From Litoreibacter roseus (GTDB lineage: Bacteria > Pseudomonadota > Alphaproteobacteria > Rhodobacterales > Rhodobacteraceae), in NCBI RefSeq assembly GCF_009811795.1, contig NZ_BLJE01000001.1, forward strand, positions 124,001 through 188,000: DNA of 64,000 nucleotides. The letters run 5' to 3'. The notes beneath the pieces were generated by a model, which saw nothing but the letters and a program-made list of their open reading frames with translations, was not told the origin of the DNA and did no database searches. This document shows, piece after piece, positions 51,717 to 59,857 of the stretch. The position numbers and the translations under genes were made by a program. The stretch's first letter is position 1. Every line of letters begins with the position of its first letter.

Positions 51717-52949
51717 ATGGCCAACGACCTCTTTAACAGCTTTATGACCGGGCCCGACGAAACGGGCCGTTTCGGAAAGTTTGGCGGTCGGTTTGTTAGC
51801 GAAACACTGATGCCGCTGATCCTGTCTCTCGAAGACGAATACGAGAAGGCCAAAACAGACGACAGCTTCTGGGCAGAGATGAACGATCTTTGGACTAACT
51901 ACGTCGGCCGCCCTTCGCCAATGTACTTCGCAGAGCGTTTGACCGCGCATTTGGGCGGTGCGCAGATCTACATGAAGCGCGATGAATTGAACCACACGGG
52001 CGCACACAAAATCAACAACGTGTTGGGTCAGATTATTCTGGCGCGGCGAATGGGAAAGACACGCATAATTGCGGAAACAGGCGCGGGCCAGCACGGTGTT
52101 GCGACGGCGACTGTATGCGCGAAATTTGGTCTGAAATGTGTGGTCTATATGGGTGCGCATGATGTGGAACGTCAGGCGCCCAACGTGTTCCGGATGCGTC
52201 TGTTGGGGGCCGAAGTCATTCCTGTGACCTCCGGCCGCGGTACGTTGAAGGACGCTATGAACGACGCGCTGCGCGACTGGGTGACCAACGTGCGGGATAC
52301 ATTCTACTGTATCGGGACAGTCGCGGGCCCGCACCCGTACCCGGCCATGGTCCGTGATTTTCAAGCTATCATCGGCAAGGAAGCGAAAGCGCAATTAGAA
52401 GAACAGATCGGCCGTTTGCCCGACACGCTCATCGCCGCGATCGGCGGCGGGTCAAATGCGATGGGTCTTTTCTTCCCCTTTCTCGACGACAAAGAGGTCG
52501 AGATCATCGGCGTCGAAGCTGGTGGAAAGGGTGTAAATGCGAAGATGGAGCACTGCGCGTCGCTGACTGGTGGGCGGCCGGGCGTTTTGCATGGCAACCG
52601 GACCTATCTTTTGCAGGATGATGACGGACAGATCCTTGAGGGTTTTTCGATTTCTGCTGGTCTGGACTATCCGGGTATCGGCCCAGAACACGCTTGGTTG
52701 CATGAGATCGGCCGTGCCAAATATGTCGCGATCACCGATGCTGAAGCCCTCGAAGCCTTTCAGTTGTGCTGTGAGCAGGAAGGGATCATCCCTGCACTTG
52801 AGCCCAGCCATGCATTGGCTCATGTCATGAAGATCGCTCCTGATCTGCCGAAGGATCATGTGATCTGCATGAATATGTGCGGCCGAGGCGACAAGGATAT
52901 CTTCACCGTCGCCAAAGCGCTCGGTTTCGAGATGAACACAGGCGCTTAA
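51717..52949 (+). CDS. trpB: Tryptophan synthase beta chain
   Basis: The 410-residue PLP enzyme makes tryptophan from indole and serine. The PLP lysine is in [15 protein letters not shown], the [17 protein letters not shown]-type segment is present, and [16 protein letters not shown] binds the cofactor phosphate. ATG 51717 (MANDLFNSF) is the start, with AGGGAG about nine bases upstream. It follows trpF. The partner trpA is 10 kb away on the minus strand, so this trp set is split. Confidence 0.97.
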   Translation: MANDLFNSFMTGPDETGRFGKFGGRFVSETLMPLILSLEDEYEKAKTDDSFWAEMNDLWTNYVGRPSPMYFAERLTAHLGGAQIYMKRDELNHTGAHKINNVLGQIILARRMGKTRIIAETGAGQHGVATATVCAKFGLKCVVYMGAHDVERQAPNVFRMRLLGAEVIPVTSGRGTLKDAMNDALRDWVTNVRDTFYCIGTVAGPHPYPAMVRDFQAIIGKEAKAQLEEQIGRLPDTLIAAIGGGSNAMGLFFPFLDDKEVEIIGVEAGGKGVNAKMEHCASLTGGRPGVLHGNRTYLLQDDDGQILEGFSISAGLDYPGIGPEHAWLHEIGRAKYVAITDAEALEAFQLCCEQEGIIPALEPSHALAHVMKIAPDLPKDHVICMNMCGRGDKDIFTVAKALGFEMNTGA

Positions 52950-53072
52950 AGTTCGCAGCGATCAGACCGAGCGCTCCGCAATTGGCGCGGTGCATCCTCC
53001 CTTTGTATATATCTTTGGTTTAGCCCGCGGCCGCACACGCCGCAGGTGACGATTCAGAGATGGTCTTCACGG

Positions 53073-53126
53073 GTAAACCTCAGTTTATTCCTGTACATGA
53101 CCGGTTTACGAAGCTCGTGCTAAACC
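53073..53126. promoter_or_regulatory. Repeated GTAAACC / GGTTTAC motifs upstream of the Asp-rich cassette
   Basis: GTAAACC at 53073-53079 and GGTTTAC at 53103-53109 are inverted copies, and TAAACC recurs at 53121-53126, so that GGTTTA-N12-TAAACC also forms a dyad. The motifs lie 90-145 bases upstream of the first gene of the cassette. They could be binding sites of the LuxR-type regulator encoded by its third gene. The 269 bases between trpB and this cassette hold no other clear feature. Confidence 0.4.
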
Positions 53127-53218
53127 TTTTGAAAATAGCTCGAAAAATTCGGGGTGGTCACAGTCAAGGTACTCAGGCACCGCACGTCGCGGCGCCGCAG
53201 CCTTGAAAGGACTAAAAG

Positions 53219-53548
53219 ATGCCAAAGATACTTGCCCTCTCCACCGCAGCAATACTCATGGGGACGACGGCGTTCGCCCTCCCGGCAGTCTCTACGGAAA
53301 CCGGCGATAAAGCACCCCATGATATCCGCATGGCGCAAGTTGGCGAAGACTTGAAAGAGTTCCTCTCATCTTTTCGCAATGGCGGTGACACGACGTTCCG
53401 CGACGACGACGACGACGACGACGACGAGGATGATGATGAAGATGATGATGAAGATGAAGATGACGATGATGATGAAGACGATGATGACGATGATGATGAC
53501 GATGATGATGAAGACGATGATGATGACGATGACGACGATGACGACTGA
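53219..53548 (+). CDS. Small secreted protein with a poly-aspartate tail
   Basis: The 109-residue product has a signal peptide MPKILALSTAAILMGTTAFA, then about 40 residues with DIRMAQVGEDLKEFLSSFRN, then a tail of 48 acidic residues starting at residue 62 (42 Asp and 6 Glu). The tail would be intrinsically disordered and could bind calcium, metals or cations outside the cytoplasm. No known family fits. The tail is encoded by almost pure GAC/GAT repeats. AAAGGA lies about nine bases before ATG 53219. It is the first gene of a three-gene cassette. Confidence 0.7.
   Translation: MPKILALSTAAILMGTTAFALPAVSTETGDKAPHDIRMAQVGEDLKEFLSSFRNGGDTTFRDDDDDDDDEDDDEDDDEDEDDDDDEDDDDDDDDDDDEDDDDDDDDDDD
53402..53545 (+). 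repeat. GAY/GAR trinucleotide microsatellite (48 codons)
   Basis: A run of 48 in-frame GAC, GAT, GAG and GAA codons encodes the acidic tail. The first eight codons are all GAC, later ones are mostly GAT. Such tracts can gain or lose whole codons by strand slippage, changing tail length without a frameshift. A second, less pure tract is near 53980-54119 in the next gene. Confidence 0.9.
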
Positions 53549-53615
53549 TCATGCGATCAAGTGAGCAATGCGACCTCTCGCTTCATCAGCGGGGGGTCTT
53601 AACCAGGGGACCAGT

Positions 53616-54122
53616 ATGGTTAAGATGAACCGACGCGCGTTCCTGATCGGGCTGACCTGCGTGATTACCCCAACAGTGGGAAGCTCACAGTCTGTCGAAC
53701 GCAGCGTGCGCCACCAGCTTCAGCGACAAGGTTACCGGAATATTGAGGTTTCGCGCACATTGCTGGGGCGCCTCAAGTTCTCGGCGACACGCGGGCAGTT
53801 CCGCAGAGAAATTGTTCTCAGTCCGTCAACTGGAGTAATTCTTCGCGATTTCTCTGCCAGGATTGGTAGCAACGGTGTTGCCAGTCCGAATATCCTTGGC
53901 GGTGACAACGACGACGAACGTGGCAACATCTCGGGTCGGGATGATGATGGTCGAAGCGGGTCGTCGGGCGGCGGCTCGAATGGCGACGATGATGACAATG
54001 AAGGAGGAGATGACGACGACGACAATGACGACGACAGTGATGATGACGACGACGACAATGATGACGATGGTGACGACGACAGCGATGACGATGATGGTGA
54101 CGACGATGGCGATGACGATTGA
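53616..54122 (+). CDS. Secreted PepSY-like protein with Asp-rich tail
   Basis: The 168-residue product has an N-terminal signal (MVKMNRRAFLIGLTCVITPT) with an RR pair, so it could use the TAT or Sec route. Residues about 28-85 (VERSVRHQLQRQGYRNIEVS, then LKFSATRGQFRREIVLSPST and GVILRDF) resemble a PepSY domain. The rest is glycine, serine and aspartate rich, with long DDD/DDN/DDG runs to the end. I chose ATG 53616 because AGGGGA lies five to six bases upstream; 53625 is an alternative. It lies 6 bases upstream of the LuxR gene. Confidence 0.65.
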   Translation: MVKMNRRAFLIGLTCVITPTVGSSQSVERSVRHQLQRQGYRNIEVSRTLLGRLKFSATRGQFRREIVLSPSTGVILRDFSARIGSNGVASPNILGGDNDDERGNISGRDDDGRSGSSGGGSNGDDDDNEGGDDDDDNDDDSDDDDDDNDDDGDDDSDDDDGDDDGDDD

Positions 54123-54128
54123 TCCGCC

Positions 54129-54635
54129 ATGTTGAGCAACCCGATCACCTTTGCCATTATCCTCGGCGTCCAAGTGTTATGCGCGGTTTTCTTTGTCTCT
54201 GATATTCTCATCTCGGTGTTCGGACTGACGTCTGTGCCAATCAGTTGGCAGTTTCACGAGTTGATTGAGATTGGCGCGTCGGTGGGCCTTCTTCTTGGGG
54301 TGGCCGTGGGGGCTGTGGCTCTCAGGCATGTATCGCGGCGCAATCTACATGTGGAGTCTCAACTTCGGGTGGCATCCGGCGCGTTCGCAGAATTGATCTT
54401 CGAAAAATTCAATCAATGGCAGTTGACGCCAGCGGAACGTGATGTCGCGCTATTCGCACTGAAAGGGCTTTCAACATCGGAGATCGCTGCTTTGAGGGAA
54501 ACGAGCGAAGGGACCGTGAAGGCTCAAACAAACGCGATCTATCGCAAAGCTGGCGTAAGCGGGCGGGCGCAACTTATGAGCCTCTTTGTAGATGATCTGA
54601 TGAGCGAGACACTGATTTCAGATCTAGCGAGCTAG
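54129..54635 (+). CDS. Membrane-anchored LuxR-family transcriptional regulator
   Basis: The 168-residue protein has two N-terminal membrane helices (about residues 7-32 and 46-66), a short linker and a C-terminal LuxR helix-turn-helix: LTPAERDVALFALKGLSTSE, IAALRETSEGTVKAQTNAIY, RKAGVSGRAQLMSLFVDD. It has no receiver or autoinducer domain. It would stay bound to the inner membrane while touching DNA, and could sense membrane or periplasmic signals linked to the two Asp-rich proteins. It ends in a 4-base convergent overlap with the DUF2237 gene. Confidence 0.8.
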   Translation: MLSNPITFAIILGVQVLCAVFFVSDILISVFGLTSVPISWQFHELIEIGASVGLLLGVAVGAVALRHVSRRNLHVESQLRVASGAFAELIFEKFNQWQLTPAERDVALFALKGLSTSEIAALRETSEGTVKAQTNAIYRKAGVSGRAQLMSLFVDDLMSETLISDLAS

Positions 54636-55024
54636 CTCTGATCGATATCAGGAAGGTCCAGTGCGTGCTCCTCTAACACGCTACGCGGCACGATGTTGAG
54701 TGCTTGTTCATGGGTCGAGGCTAGGCTGACCTTTGGCGCGGCGCCTTCCTCATGTGCTTGTAGGAACCGCGCGGCGCAAAGGCACCATTTGTCGCCCGCT
54801 TTCAGACCCTTGAAACCAAATTGCGGCATTGGTGTACTGAGGTCGTTCCCGAGGTATTTTGACAACGCGAGAAACTCATCGGTCATCACAGCGCACACCG
54901 TATGGCTTCCTCTGTCTGCAGATCCCGTGTCGCAGCAGCCGTTGCGGAAAAAGCCTGTCACGGGATTGTTGGAACAATGCTCCAGCTTGGTGCCAAAGAC
55001 GTTGATCGACGGTGCTTTATCCAT
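54632..55024 (-). CDS. DUF2237 family protein
   Basis: The 130-residue protein fits DUF2237: NVFGTKLEHCSNNPVTGFFR, NGCCDTGSADRGSHTVCAVM, TDEFLALSKYLGNDLSTPMP and GLKAGDKWCLCAARFLQAHE. Conserved cysteines could bind metal. The function is unknown. I chose ATG 55024 (MDKAPSINV), with AGGGAG six bases upstream; an ATG two codons earlier is too close to that site. It is 31 bases downstream of the DUF2332 gene. Confidence 0.88.
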   Translation of the reverse strand: MDKAPSINVFGTKLEHCSNNPVTGFFRNGCCDTGSADRGSHTVCAVMTDEFLALSKYLGNDLSTPMPQFGFKGLKAGDKWCLCAARFLQAHEEGAAPKVSLASTHEQALNIVPRSVLEEHALDLPDIDQS

Positions 55025-55055
55025 GTGCATCTCCCTTACCGGCTTAAGATAGCGG

Positions 55056-56081
55056 TCAGTCGGGTGGTGTCCATTCCACATGTTGGCCATGGAACCCCGC
55101 GCGGCCCATTTTGAACACGAGATCCCCCGGCCAAAGGCGAAGCGTCAGCCCTGCGCTGCCCGGTGTTCCGTCCGATTCCATTCCAAACCACGCCAGCGGT
55201 TCATCCGCGGTGGCTTTCTGACCGGCGCTTTCTATCGCGCGCGTTGCCCTCTTCTGGCTTTCCTGCGGGAAGTACTGCCAAGCAATGGTGTGATAGATCA
55301 GATGTACATGACCTTTTCGCGTTTGCGACAAACGCTGCTCAAGCCACGATGCGACATCACCACGGTCAACGCTTGGTGTTGCGAGCGCGATTGCGGCATC
55401 TGTCAGGGCGCGGCGCTCTGGCTGGTCGGGCCAAAGATACGCCCGCAAACGCAGGGCATCGGCTGGTTGGTTGGGATCTAGCGGGTTGAGATCTATTCCG
55501 CGCCGATCCGCGACCTGCGGCTGTGACGTTGCAGGGGTGGGCCCTTGCCAGTCTGGCGCAAGCCTCACTGTTGCGACCGGATCCCCAAAAATCTGCCCGC
55601 CGACATCAAGCGCGTACCGATCCCAGAAGAGGTTCAGACCTGCGCTGGCCCCAAGCTCAGACAGAACAAGCGGCAGTCCATATCTGTCAGCAAGCCACCG
55701 CCCCGCTGCAATCAAAACAGCGCTACGCCGGACCTCGTTCGTCTGCGGCGGGCTATCGAGCCAGCGGTCCAGTTGCGCCTCATCACGGATGAGCGTTTCT
55801 TTGACTGCGGACCACAACGCATCGTCCGACACAGTGTGCGGAGGATATACATCTCGCAGCGGGCCACCTTGCAGCGCTGTTGCGTGCAGGGCGCCTGCCA
55901 GGCGAAGTGGGACAGACTGGCCAGAGGGTGACAAATCACCCTGCCAGTTGAACAACCTGTTTGCGATGGCGGTCTCGGGCCTCAGACGGTCGGCAAACAG
56001 GGTCATAAGCCGACCCATGAAGGGGGATCCCAATCCGGTGCAGGAGCGAGCTTGGTGTCTCAGCGCGTCCTTAAAGGTCAT
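55056..56081 (-). CDS. DUF2332 family protein
   Basis: The 341-residue protein matches DUF2332: FKDALRHQARSCTGLGSPFM, SPFMGRLMTLFADRLRPETA and LVLSELGASAGLNLFWDRYA, the last resembling a glycine-rich SAM-type loop. Further conserved parts are HLIYHTIAWQYFPQESQKR and ADEPLAWFGMESDGTPGSAG. No activity is established for the family. Its start overlaps the pth stop by 4 bases, so it is coexpressed with pth. Confidence 0.85.
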   Translation of the reverse strand: MTFKDALRHQARSCTGLGSPFMGRLMTLFADRLRPETAIANRLFNWQGDLSPSGQSVPLRLAGALHATALQGGPLRDVYPPHTVSDDALWSAVKETLIRDEAQLDRWLDSPPQTNEVRRSAVLIAAGRWLADRYGLPLVLSELGASAGLNLFWDRYALDVGGQIFGDPVATVRLAPDWQGPTPATSQPQVADRRGIDLNPLDPNQPADALRLRAYLWPDQPERRALTDAAIALATPSVDRGDVASWLEQRLSQTRKGHVHLIYHTIAWQYFPQESQKRATRAIESAGQKATADEPLAWFGMESDGTPGSAGLTLRLWPGDLVFKMGRAGFHGQHVEWTPPD

Positions 56082-56761
56082 CTGAAACGATCAATCAGCT
56101 TTTGGACCGCTGTGCGGGCATCAGGCACAGGATCTTCCGGCGCGTGGGCGGCGACCACTTTCTGCGGCTTTGGTGTGGTCGTCGACGACCGAGGTGGCGC
56201 AACCCGTAGCGCAACTGCGTTCATGAAGCGCCCGCTGTCGCCATCGGCAAGATGGGGCGCCCCATCCCCAATCCCGCGGATCACGTCATCCAGCCAATCG
56301 CGATCGCTTTTGGGGAAATCGTGAAGCACATATCCTGGCACTTTGTCCTTATGACCGGGATGACCCACGCCAAGACGGACCCGATCATAATGCGGCCCGA
56401 TATGTTCGTGGATGGACCGCAGCCCGTTGTGCCCTGCGTGGCCACCGCCCGCCTTTACGCGAACCTTTGACGGCGCAAGATCGATCTCGTCGTGGAACAC
56501 CGTAATGTCCGTGCTGTCGAGCTTGTAAAACCGCATCGCCTCGCCCACGGATTGGCCAGAGCGGTTCATGAAAGTTTCGGGCTTCAACAGGACGATCTTG
56601 TCTGAGCCAAGGCGTCCTTCGCTGATCTGTCCCTGGAACTTCTTTTTCCAACTGGAAAAGCCGTGATTCTGCGCGATCTGATCGACCGCCATAAAACCGA
56701 TATTATGCCGGTTCTGCGCGTATTTCGCACCGGGATTTCCAAGGCCAACGAAAAGTTTCAT
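56078..56761 (-). CDS. pth: Peptidyl-tRNA hydrolase
   Basis: The 227-residue enzyme frees tRNAs from dropped peptides. The active-site region KYAQNRHNIGFMAVDQIAQN has the catalytic His, and HDEIDLAPSKVRVKAGGGHAGHNGLRS has the Asp and the tRNA-binding loop. A Pro/basic C-terminal tail extends the usual 190-residue core. In related bacteria it lies directly downstream of rplY; here a broken acetyltransferase gene on the other strand intervenes. Confidence 0.95.
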   Translation of the reverse strand: MKLFVGLGNPGAKYAQNRHNIGFMAVDQIAQNHGFSSWKKKFQGQISEGRLGSDKIVLLKPETFMNRSGQSVGEAMRFYKLDSTDITVFHDEIDLAPSKVRVKAGGGHAGHNGLRSIHEHIGPHYDRVRLGVGHPGHKDKVPGYVLHDFPKSDRDWLDDVIRGIGDGAPHLADGDSGRFMNAVALRVAPPRSSTTTPKPQKVVAAHAPEDPVPDARTAVQKLIDRFR

Positions 56762-56945
56762 GAGGATTTTCTATCGTTTGGCGCCAGATTCTAAAAGATC
56801 GTAAACGCGTGGGCTTGCAGGACTTCAATATTAGATCAGCAGAGCAGCCTTCGTAGGATTTCAGGCGGGGCTCGATGTTGTCAGCTTCTTTTCACAAAGA
56901 TTGCGTTACCCTTAGCACTTATGCCTTAGAAATAGAGAAGCCTGC

Positions 56946-57464
56946 ATGTTTGAGATCCCACGCCTGGAGACTGACCGTCTTGTTTTGCGCGCTCCTTGCG
57001 AAGTAGACGTTGAAGCATATCGCGCGTTCTTTGCGGACGGCGAAGCGTCCGAGTTTTATGGCGGACCACTGTCGACCAAGGAGGCCTGGAACAGTTTGGC
57101 CAGTGTACTGGGGCACTGGTATCTGCGTAGGTACGGCTAATGGACCATTCAGAAAAAGGACGTCGGATCTGTGGTTGGCAGCTGCGGATTCGCATGGCCC
57201 GATGGTTGGCCAAGATCAGAACTTACATGGTGGATCGCCGCCTCAGAACGGCGTCGTGGATTTGCCAAAGAGGCTTCGCTCGCCGCAATCAAGTTCGGAT
57301 ACGACGTACTGGATTGGGACTTGGTCCAGACGCATATGAAGGATGAAAATGTCGCAGCGCGCTCCTTGGTCAGATCTCTTGGCGGCAAGGTTATCGGGCG
57401 AGACAAGTTTCCCGATGGCATAGAGCGCGATATTTACCGACTACCAAGGTCCGCCGAGTCCTGA
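56946..57464 (+). pseudogene. GNAT-family N-acetyltransferase interrupted by an in-frame TAA
   Basis: The reading frame from ATG 56946 codes a GNAT start, FEIPRLETDRLVLRAPCEVD and LASVLGHWYLRRYG. It then hits TAA at 57138-57140 (codon 65). Without changing frame it continues as WTIQKKDVGSVVGSCGFAWP and ends with a normal GNAT C-half (ERRRGFAKEASLAAIKFGYD, ENVAARSLVRSLGGKVIGRD). The whole spans 172 codons plus stop, the usual family length. A single nonsense change, such as CTA to TAA, explains it. It is inserted between pth and rplY on the opposite strand. Confidence 0.85.
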
Positions 57465-57488
57465 TGTGAAATCTAAGGGCTTTAAGTA

Positions 57489-57521
57489 GAAACGCGGGCC
57501 TGTTTCCAGTGCCCGCGTTTC
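57489..57521. terminator. Bidirectional terminator hairpin between the GNAT pseudogene and rplY
   Basis: GAAACGCGGGC at 57489-57499 and GCCCGCGTTTC at 57511-57521 form a perfect 11-bp stem with an 11-base loop. The stem ends are AAA/TTT rich on both strands. It lies 22 bases before the rplY stop on the minus side and 25 bases after the pseudogene, so it could serve both directions. Confidence 0.7.
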
Positions 57522-57542
57522 AAAACTTCCGAAAGAACACTA

Positions 57543-58193
57543 TCAGTCTTCAGAGACTTCAGTTGCGGGCACTTCGTCTGCTGCAACTTCTTCCTCTTCG
57601 TCGTCATCGTTCTGTGACGCAAGACCGGATGGTGCTTGCACGTTCGCAATCACGAAGTCACGGTCGATGGTGGGTTTTGCACCCTCTGGCAGATTGATCG
57701 ACGAGATCGTCAGCGTATCGCCAATTTCCATTTCTGACACATCAGCCGTGATACTTTCAGGGATGTCGCCTGCGGTCACGATCAGTTCGATCTCAGGACG
57801 CACAACAGTCAGGACCCCGCCTTTCTTGATGCCGGGTGCCACGTCTTCGCCTGTGAATTCCAGCGGAATGAACAGGTTGATTTTTGTGGTCCTGCGCAAG
57901 CGCATGAAATCCACGTGCGTTGGCAGGTCCTTGACCACGTCGCGTTGCACATTACGGCAAATAACGCGTACGTCGTCTTGGCCTTCTACTTTCATGTTGT
58001 AGAGCGTGGACAGGAAGCGGCCTGCCTTCAACTTCTTGAACAACACGTTAAAGGGAATGTTAATCGGTGTTGGGTCTACGCCACCACCATAAACGATACC
58101 GGGCACCTTGCCTTCGCGGCGTGCTTGACGGGCGGCCCCCTTGCCTGTCCCCGTCCGTGCCTCGGCTACGAGATCAGGGATCTCTCCAGCCAT
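57543..58193 (-). CDS. rplY: 50S ribosomal protein L25/general stress protein Ctc
   Basis: The 216-residue product is the long (TL5/CTC) form of L25, which binds 5S rRNA. The N-terminal domain has [40 protein letters not shown] and [16 protein letters not shown]. The C-terminal beta domain has [20 protein letters not shown] and [18 protein letters not shown], and ends in an acidic tail ([20 protein letters not shown]). pth would normally be cotranscribed just downstream, but a terminator and a pseudogene now intervene. Confidence 0.95.
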   Translation of the reverse strand: MAGEIPDLVAEARTGTGKGAARQARREGKVPGIVYGGGVDPTPINIPFNVLFKKLKAGRFLSTLYNMKVEGQDDVRVICRNVQRDVVKDLPTHVDFMRLRRTTKINLFIPLEFTGEDVAPGIKKGGVLTVVRPEIELIVTAGDIPESITADVSEMEIGDTLTISSINLPEGAKPTIDRDFVIANVQAPSGLASQNDDDEEEEVAADEVPATEVSED

Positions 58194-58362
58194 GAGCTTT
58201 CTCCATCAATGTAAATGCGGCTGCCTCCAAGGGTGTCGGGCCGCGTGAAGCCGTGGCGATAAAGGAGCACCGGTGACTTGTCCAGCCGATTCTCACGCGT
58301 GCGAACATGTCCGTAGGAATTCGTGACTTGTGAGCGAAGAGATGGAGCGATAGCCCCGACCA

Positions 58363-59535
58363 ATGCGCTTTGATCATTCCCTTCGTCTGTCACGTCATAC
58401 GCTGCCCGCTTTTGCGGCGGAAGGCTTGGTGTGGGGAACATTTGCCGCCTATGTGCCAGAGATCAAGGCGGCCATCTCAGCGAGTGATGCGCAATTTGCC
58501 ATGGGTCTCTTGGTGTCCTCTGCAGGGGCGCTGCTGGGACTTTGGATCGCCCCGCGGTTTGACCAGCGGGTGACGCGATTGGCGATGCCGATCGCGGCGA
58601 TTTTTATGGCGGCTGCGTTCATCGGGCCTGCGGCCAGTACGTCGCTGCTCATCTTTATCGCGCTGATGCTGTTTGTCGGGACCGGATCCGGTCTGCTTGA
58701 TGTTGTGATGAACGCCCGGGTCTCGCAGATTGAGGCGGCGTCTGGCAGCTCGCTCATGAACCTCAATCACGCTGGCTTTTCGGCAGCCTACGGTTTGGCG
58801 GCGCTCGCATGCGCGCCCGCGCGCGAAGCAGGCGTTCCCGCATGGATGATGTTCACCGGTATCCTGCTTATCGTTCTTGTCTGCGGACGTATGATGGTTC
58901 TTGCACCGTTGGAGGAGGACGCGCCCGAAACAAGCCAGAGCAGAAAACGGCTGCCGGGGTTCGTTTTCTGGGCCGGTGTGATTGTTTTGGCCGGGTTTCT
59001 GGCAGAGCAATCGATTGAGGGATGGTCCGCGCTGCATCTCGAACGGACCCTTGGGGCAGGGCCTGCCGAGGGAGCATTGGGTCCCGCGCTTCTGGGCATA
59101 ACCATGTTGATCGGGCGGTTGAGTGGCCAATTGGTCGCGGCACATCTATCAGAACGCTTTGTTATCGCAATGGCCGCCACCTTGGGCAGTGTGGGCTGTA
59201 TTATAGCGGCCTCTGCAAGCACTGTCGCAATGGCGTACGTGGGATTTGCATTGGCGGGTCTGGGCATATCCGTGACCGCGCCCATGGCCCTCGCGCTTGC
59301 AGGAAAACTGGCCCCGGGTGGGATGCGTACCCATGTCATTTCCCGCACTGCCATGATTGGCTACATGGGCTTTTTCGTTGGGCCACCGTTGATCGGGTTT
59401 GTCTCCGAGGCGAGCAGCCTTAGGGTGTCCTTTCTGGTTGTCGCGACCATACTTTTGTTCTGCCTGCCAAGCCTGATCCTGTTTCAACGAGCGATTAAGC
59501 CAAGCGAACAGCCCGGTCGCGGCTGGCTTGGATAA
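58363..59535 (+). CDS. MFS transporter (YbjJ/sugar-porter-like)
   Basis: The 390-residue inner-membrane protein has about twelve helices. It begins LPAFAAEGLVWGTFAAYVPE and contains SGSSLMNLNHAGFSAAYGLA, a motif I associate with the YbjJ-like branch of the major facilitator superfamily. The mid-loop is rich in charges (PLEEDAPETSQSRKRL). The substrate is not known. Its 3' end overlaps the small minus-strand gene at 59484 by 52 bases. Confidence 0.82.
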   Translation: MRFDHSLRLSRHTLPAFAAEGLVWGTFAAYVPEIKAAISASDAQFAMGLLVSSAGALLGLWIAPRFDQRVTRLAMPIAAIFMAAAFIGPAASTSLLIFIALMLFVGTGSGLLDVVMNARVSQIEAASGSSLMNLNHAGFSAAYGLAALACAPAREAGVPAWMMFTGILLIVLVCGRMMVLAPLEEDAPETSQSRKRLPGFVFWAGVIVLAGFLAEQSIEGWSALHLERTLGAGPAEGALGPALLGITMLIGRLSGQLVAAHLSERFVIAMAATLGSVGCIIAASASTVAMAYVGFALAGLGISVTAPMALALAGKLAPGGMRTHVISRTAMIGYMGFFVGPPLIGFVSEASSLRVSFLVVATILLFCLPSLILFQRAIKPSEQPGRGWLG

Positions 59536-59774
59536 AGAGCCCGGTTCATGGCACGCGCATAGCGGAATGCGCCGACATCGTCCGGGCCCACACTGATCTC
59601 GACAGCGTGCATGTCGTCCGCCCCGAACATTTCAGTGCGGGCTTTGATGGTGTCGATCAGTGTCTCGTAGGGCGGGAACGCTTCATCTGGCGCGCCATAG
59701 ATAATGGCGTCCAAAGCAACGAACGTGAAGGGTTCGGCCGAAGCCGCCGTGATGGCAAAGCCGTTGCAACACAT
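59484..59774 (-). CDS. Hypothetical protein, possibly frameshifted at its start
   Basis: The 96-residue frame codes TFVALDAIIYGAPDEAFPPY, TLIDTIKARTEMFGADDMHA and VEISVGPDDVGAFRYARAMN. The composition looks like a real soluble protein, but I do not recognise the family. A good ribosome site, AGGGAG, lies seven bases before an ATG at 59786-59788 that is in another frame (MPEHICV). The two frames meet around 59775, so a one-base slip near the start is possible. The 3' end overlaps the MFS gene by 52 bases. Confidence 0.5.
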   Translation of the reverse strand: MCCNGFAITAASAEPFTFVALDAIIYGAPDEAFPPYETLIDTIKARTEMFGADDMHAVEISVGPDDVGAFRYARAMNRALYPSQPRPGCSLGLIAR

Positions 59775-59857
59775 ATATGTTCAGGCATGTAAAATCTCCC
59801 TGATGCGATTGCGGGGAGGTTTATCCTAGTGAAATGAGAGGCCCGTAAAACCTGCGC

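Noticed and set aside
53402-54119. Possible CRISPR-like array
   Set aside because: The repeat unit is a trinucleotide with no spacers, and it is in frame inside coding sequence.
53732-54211. Minus-strand Ser-rich frame over the Asp-rich tail, and a Met/Thr-rich plus frame
   Set aside because: Both are products of reading the GAY repeats in the other frames (TCA/TCG and ATG/ACG).
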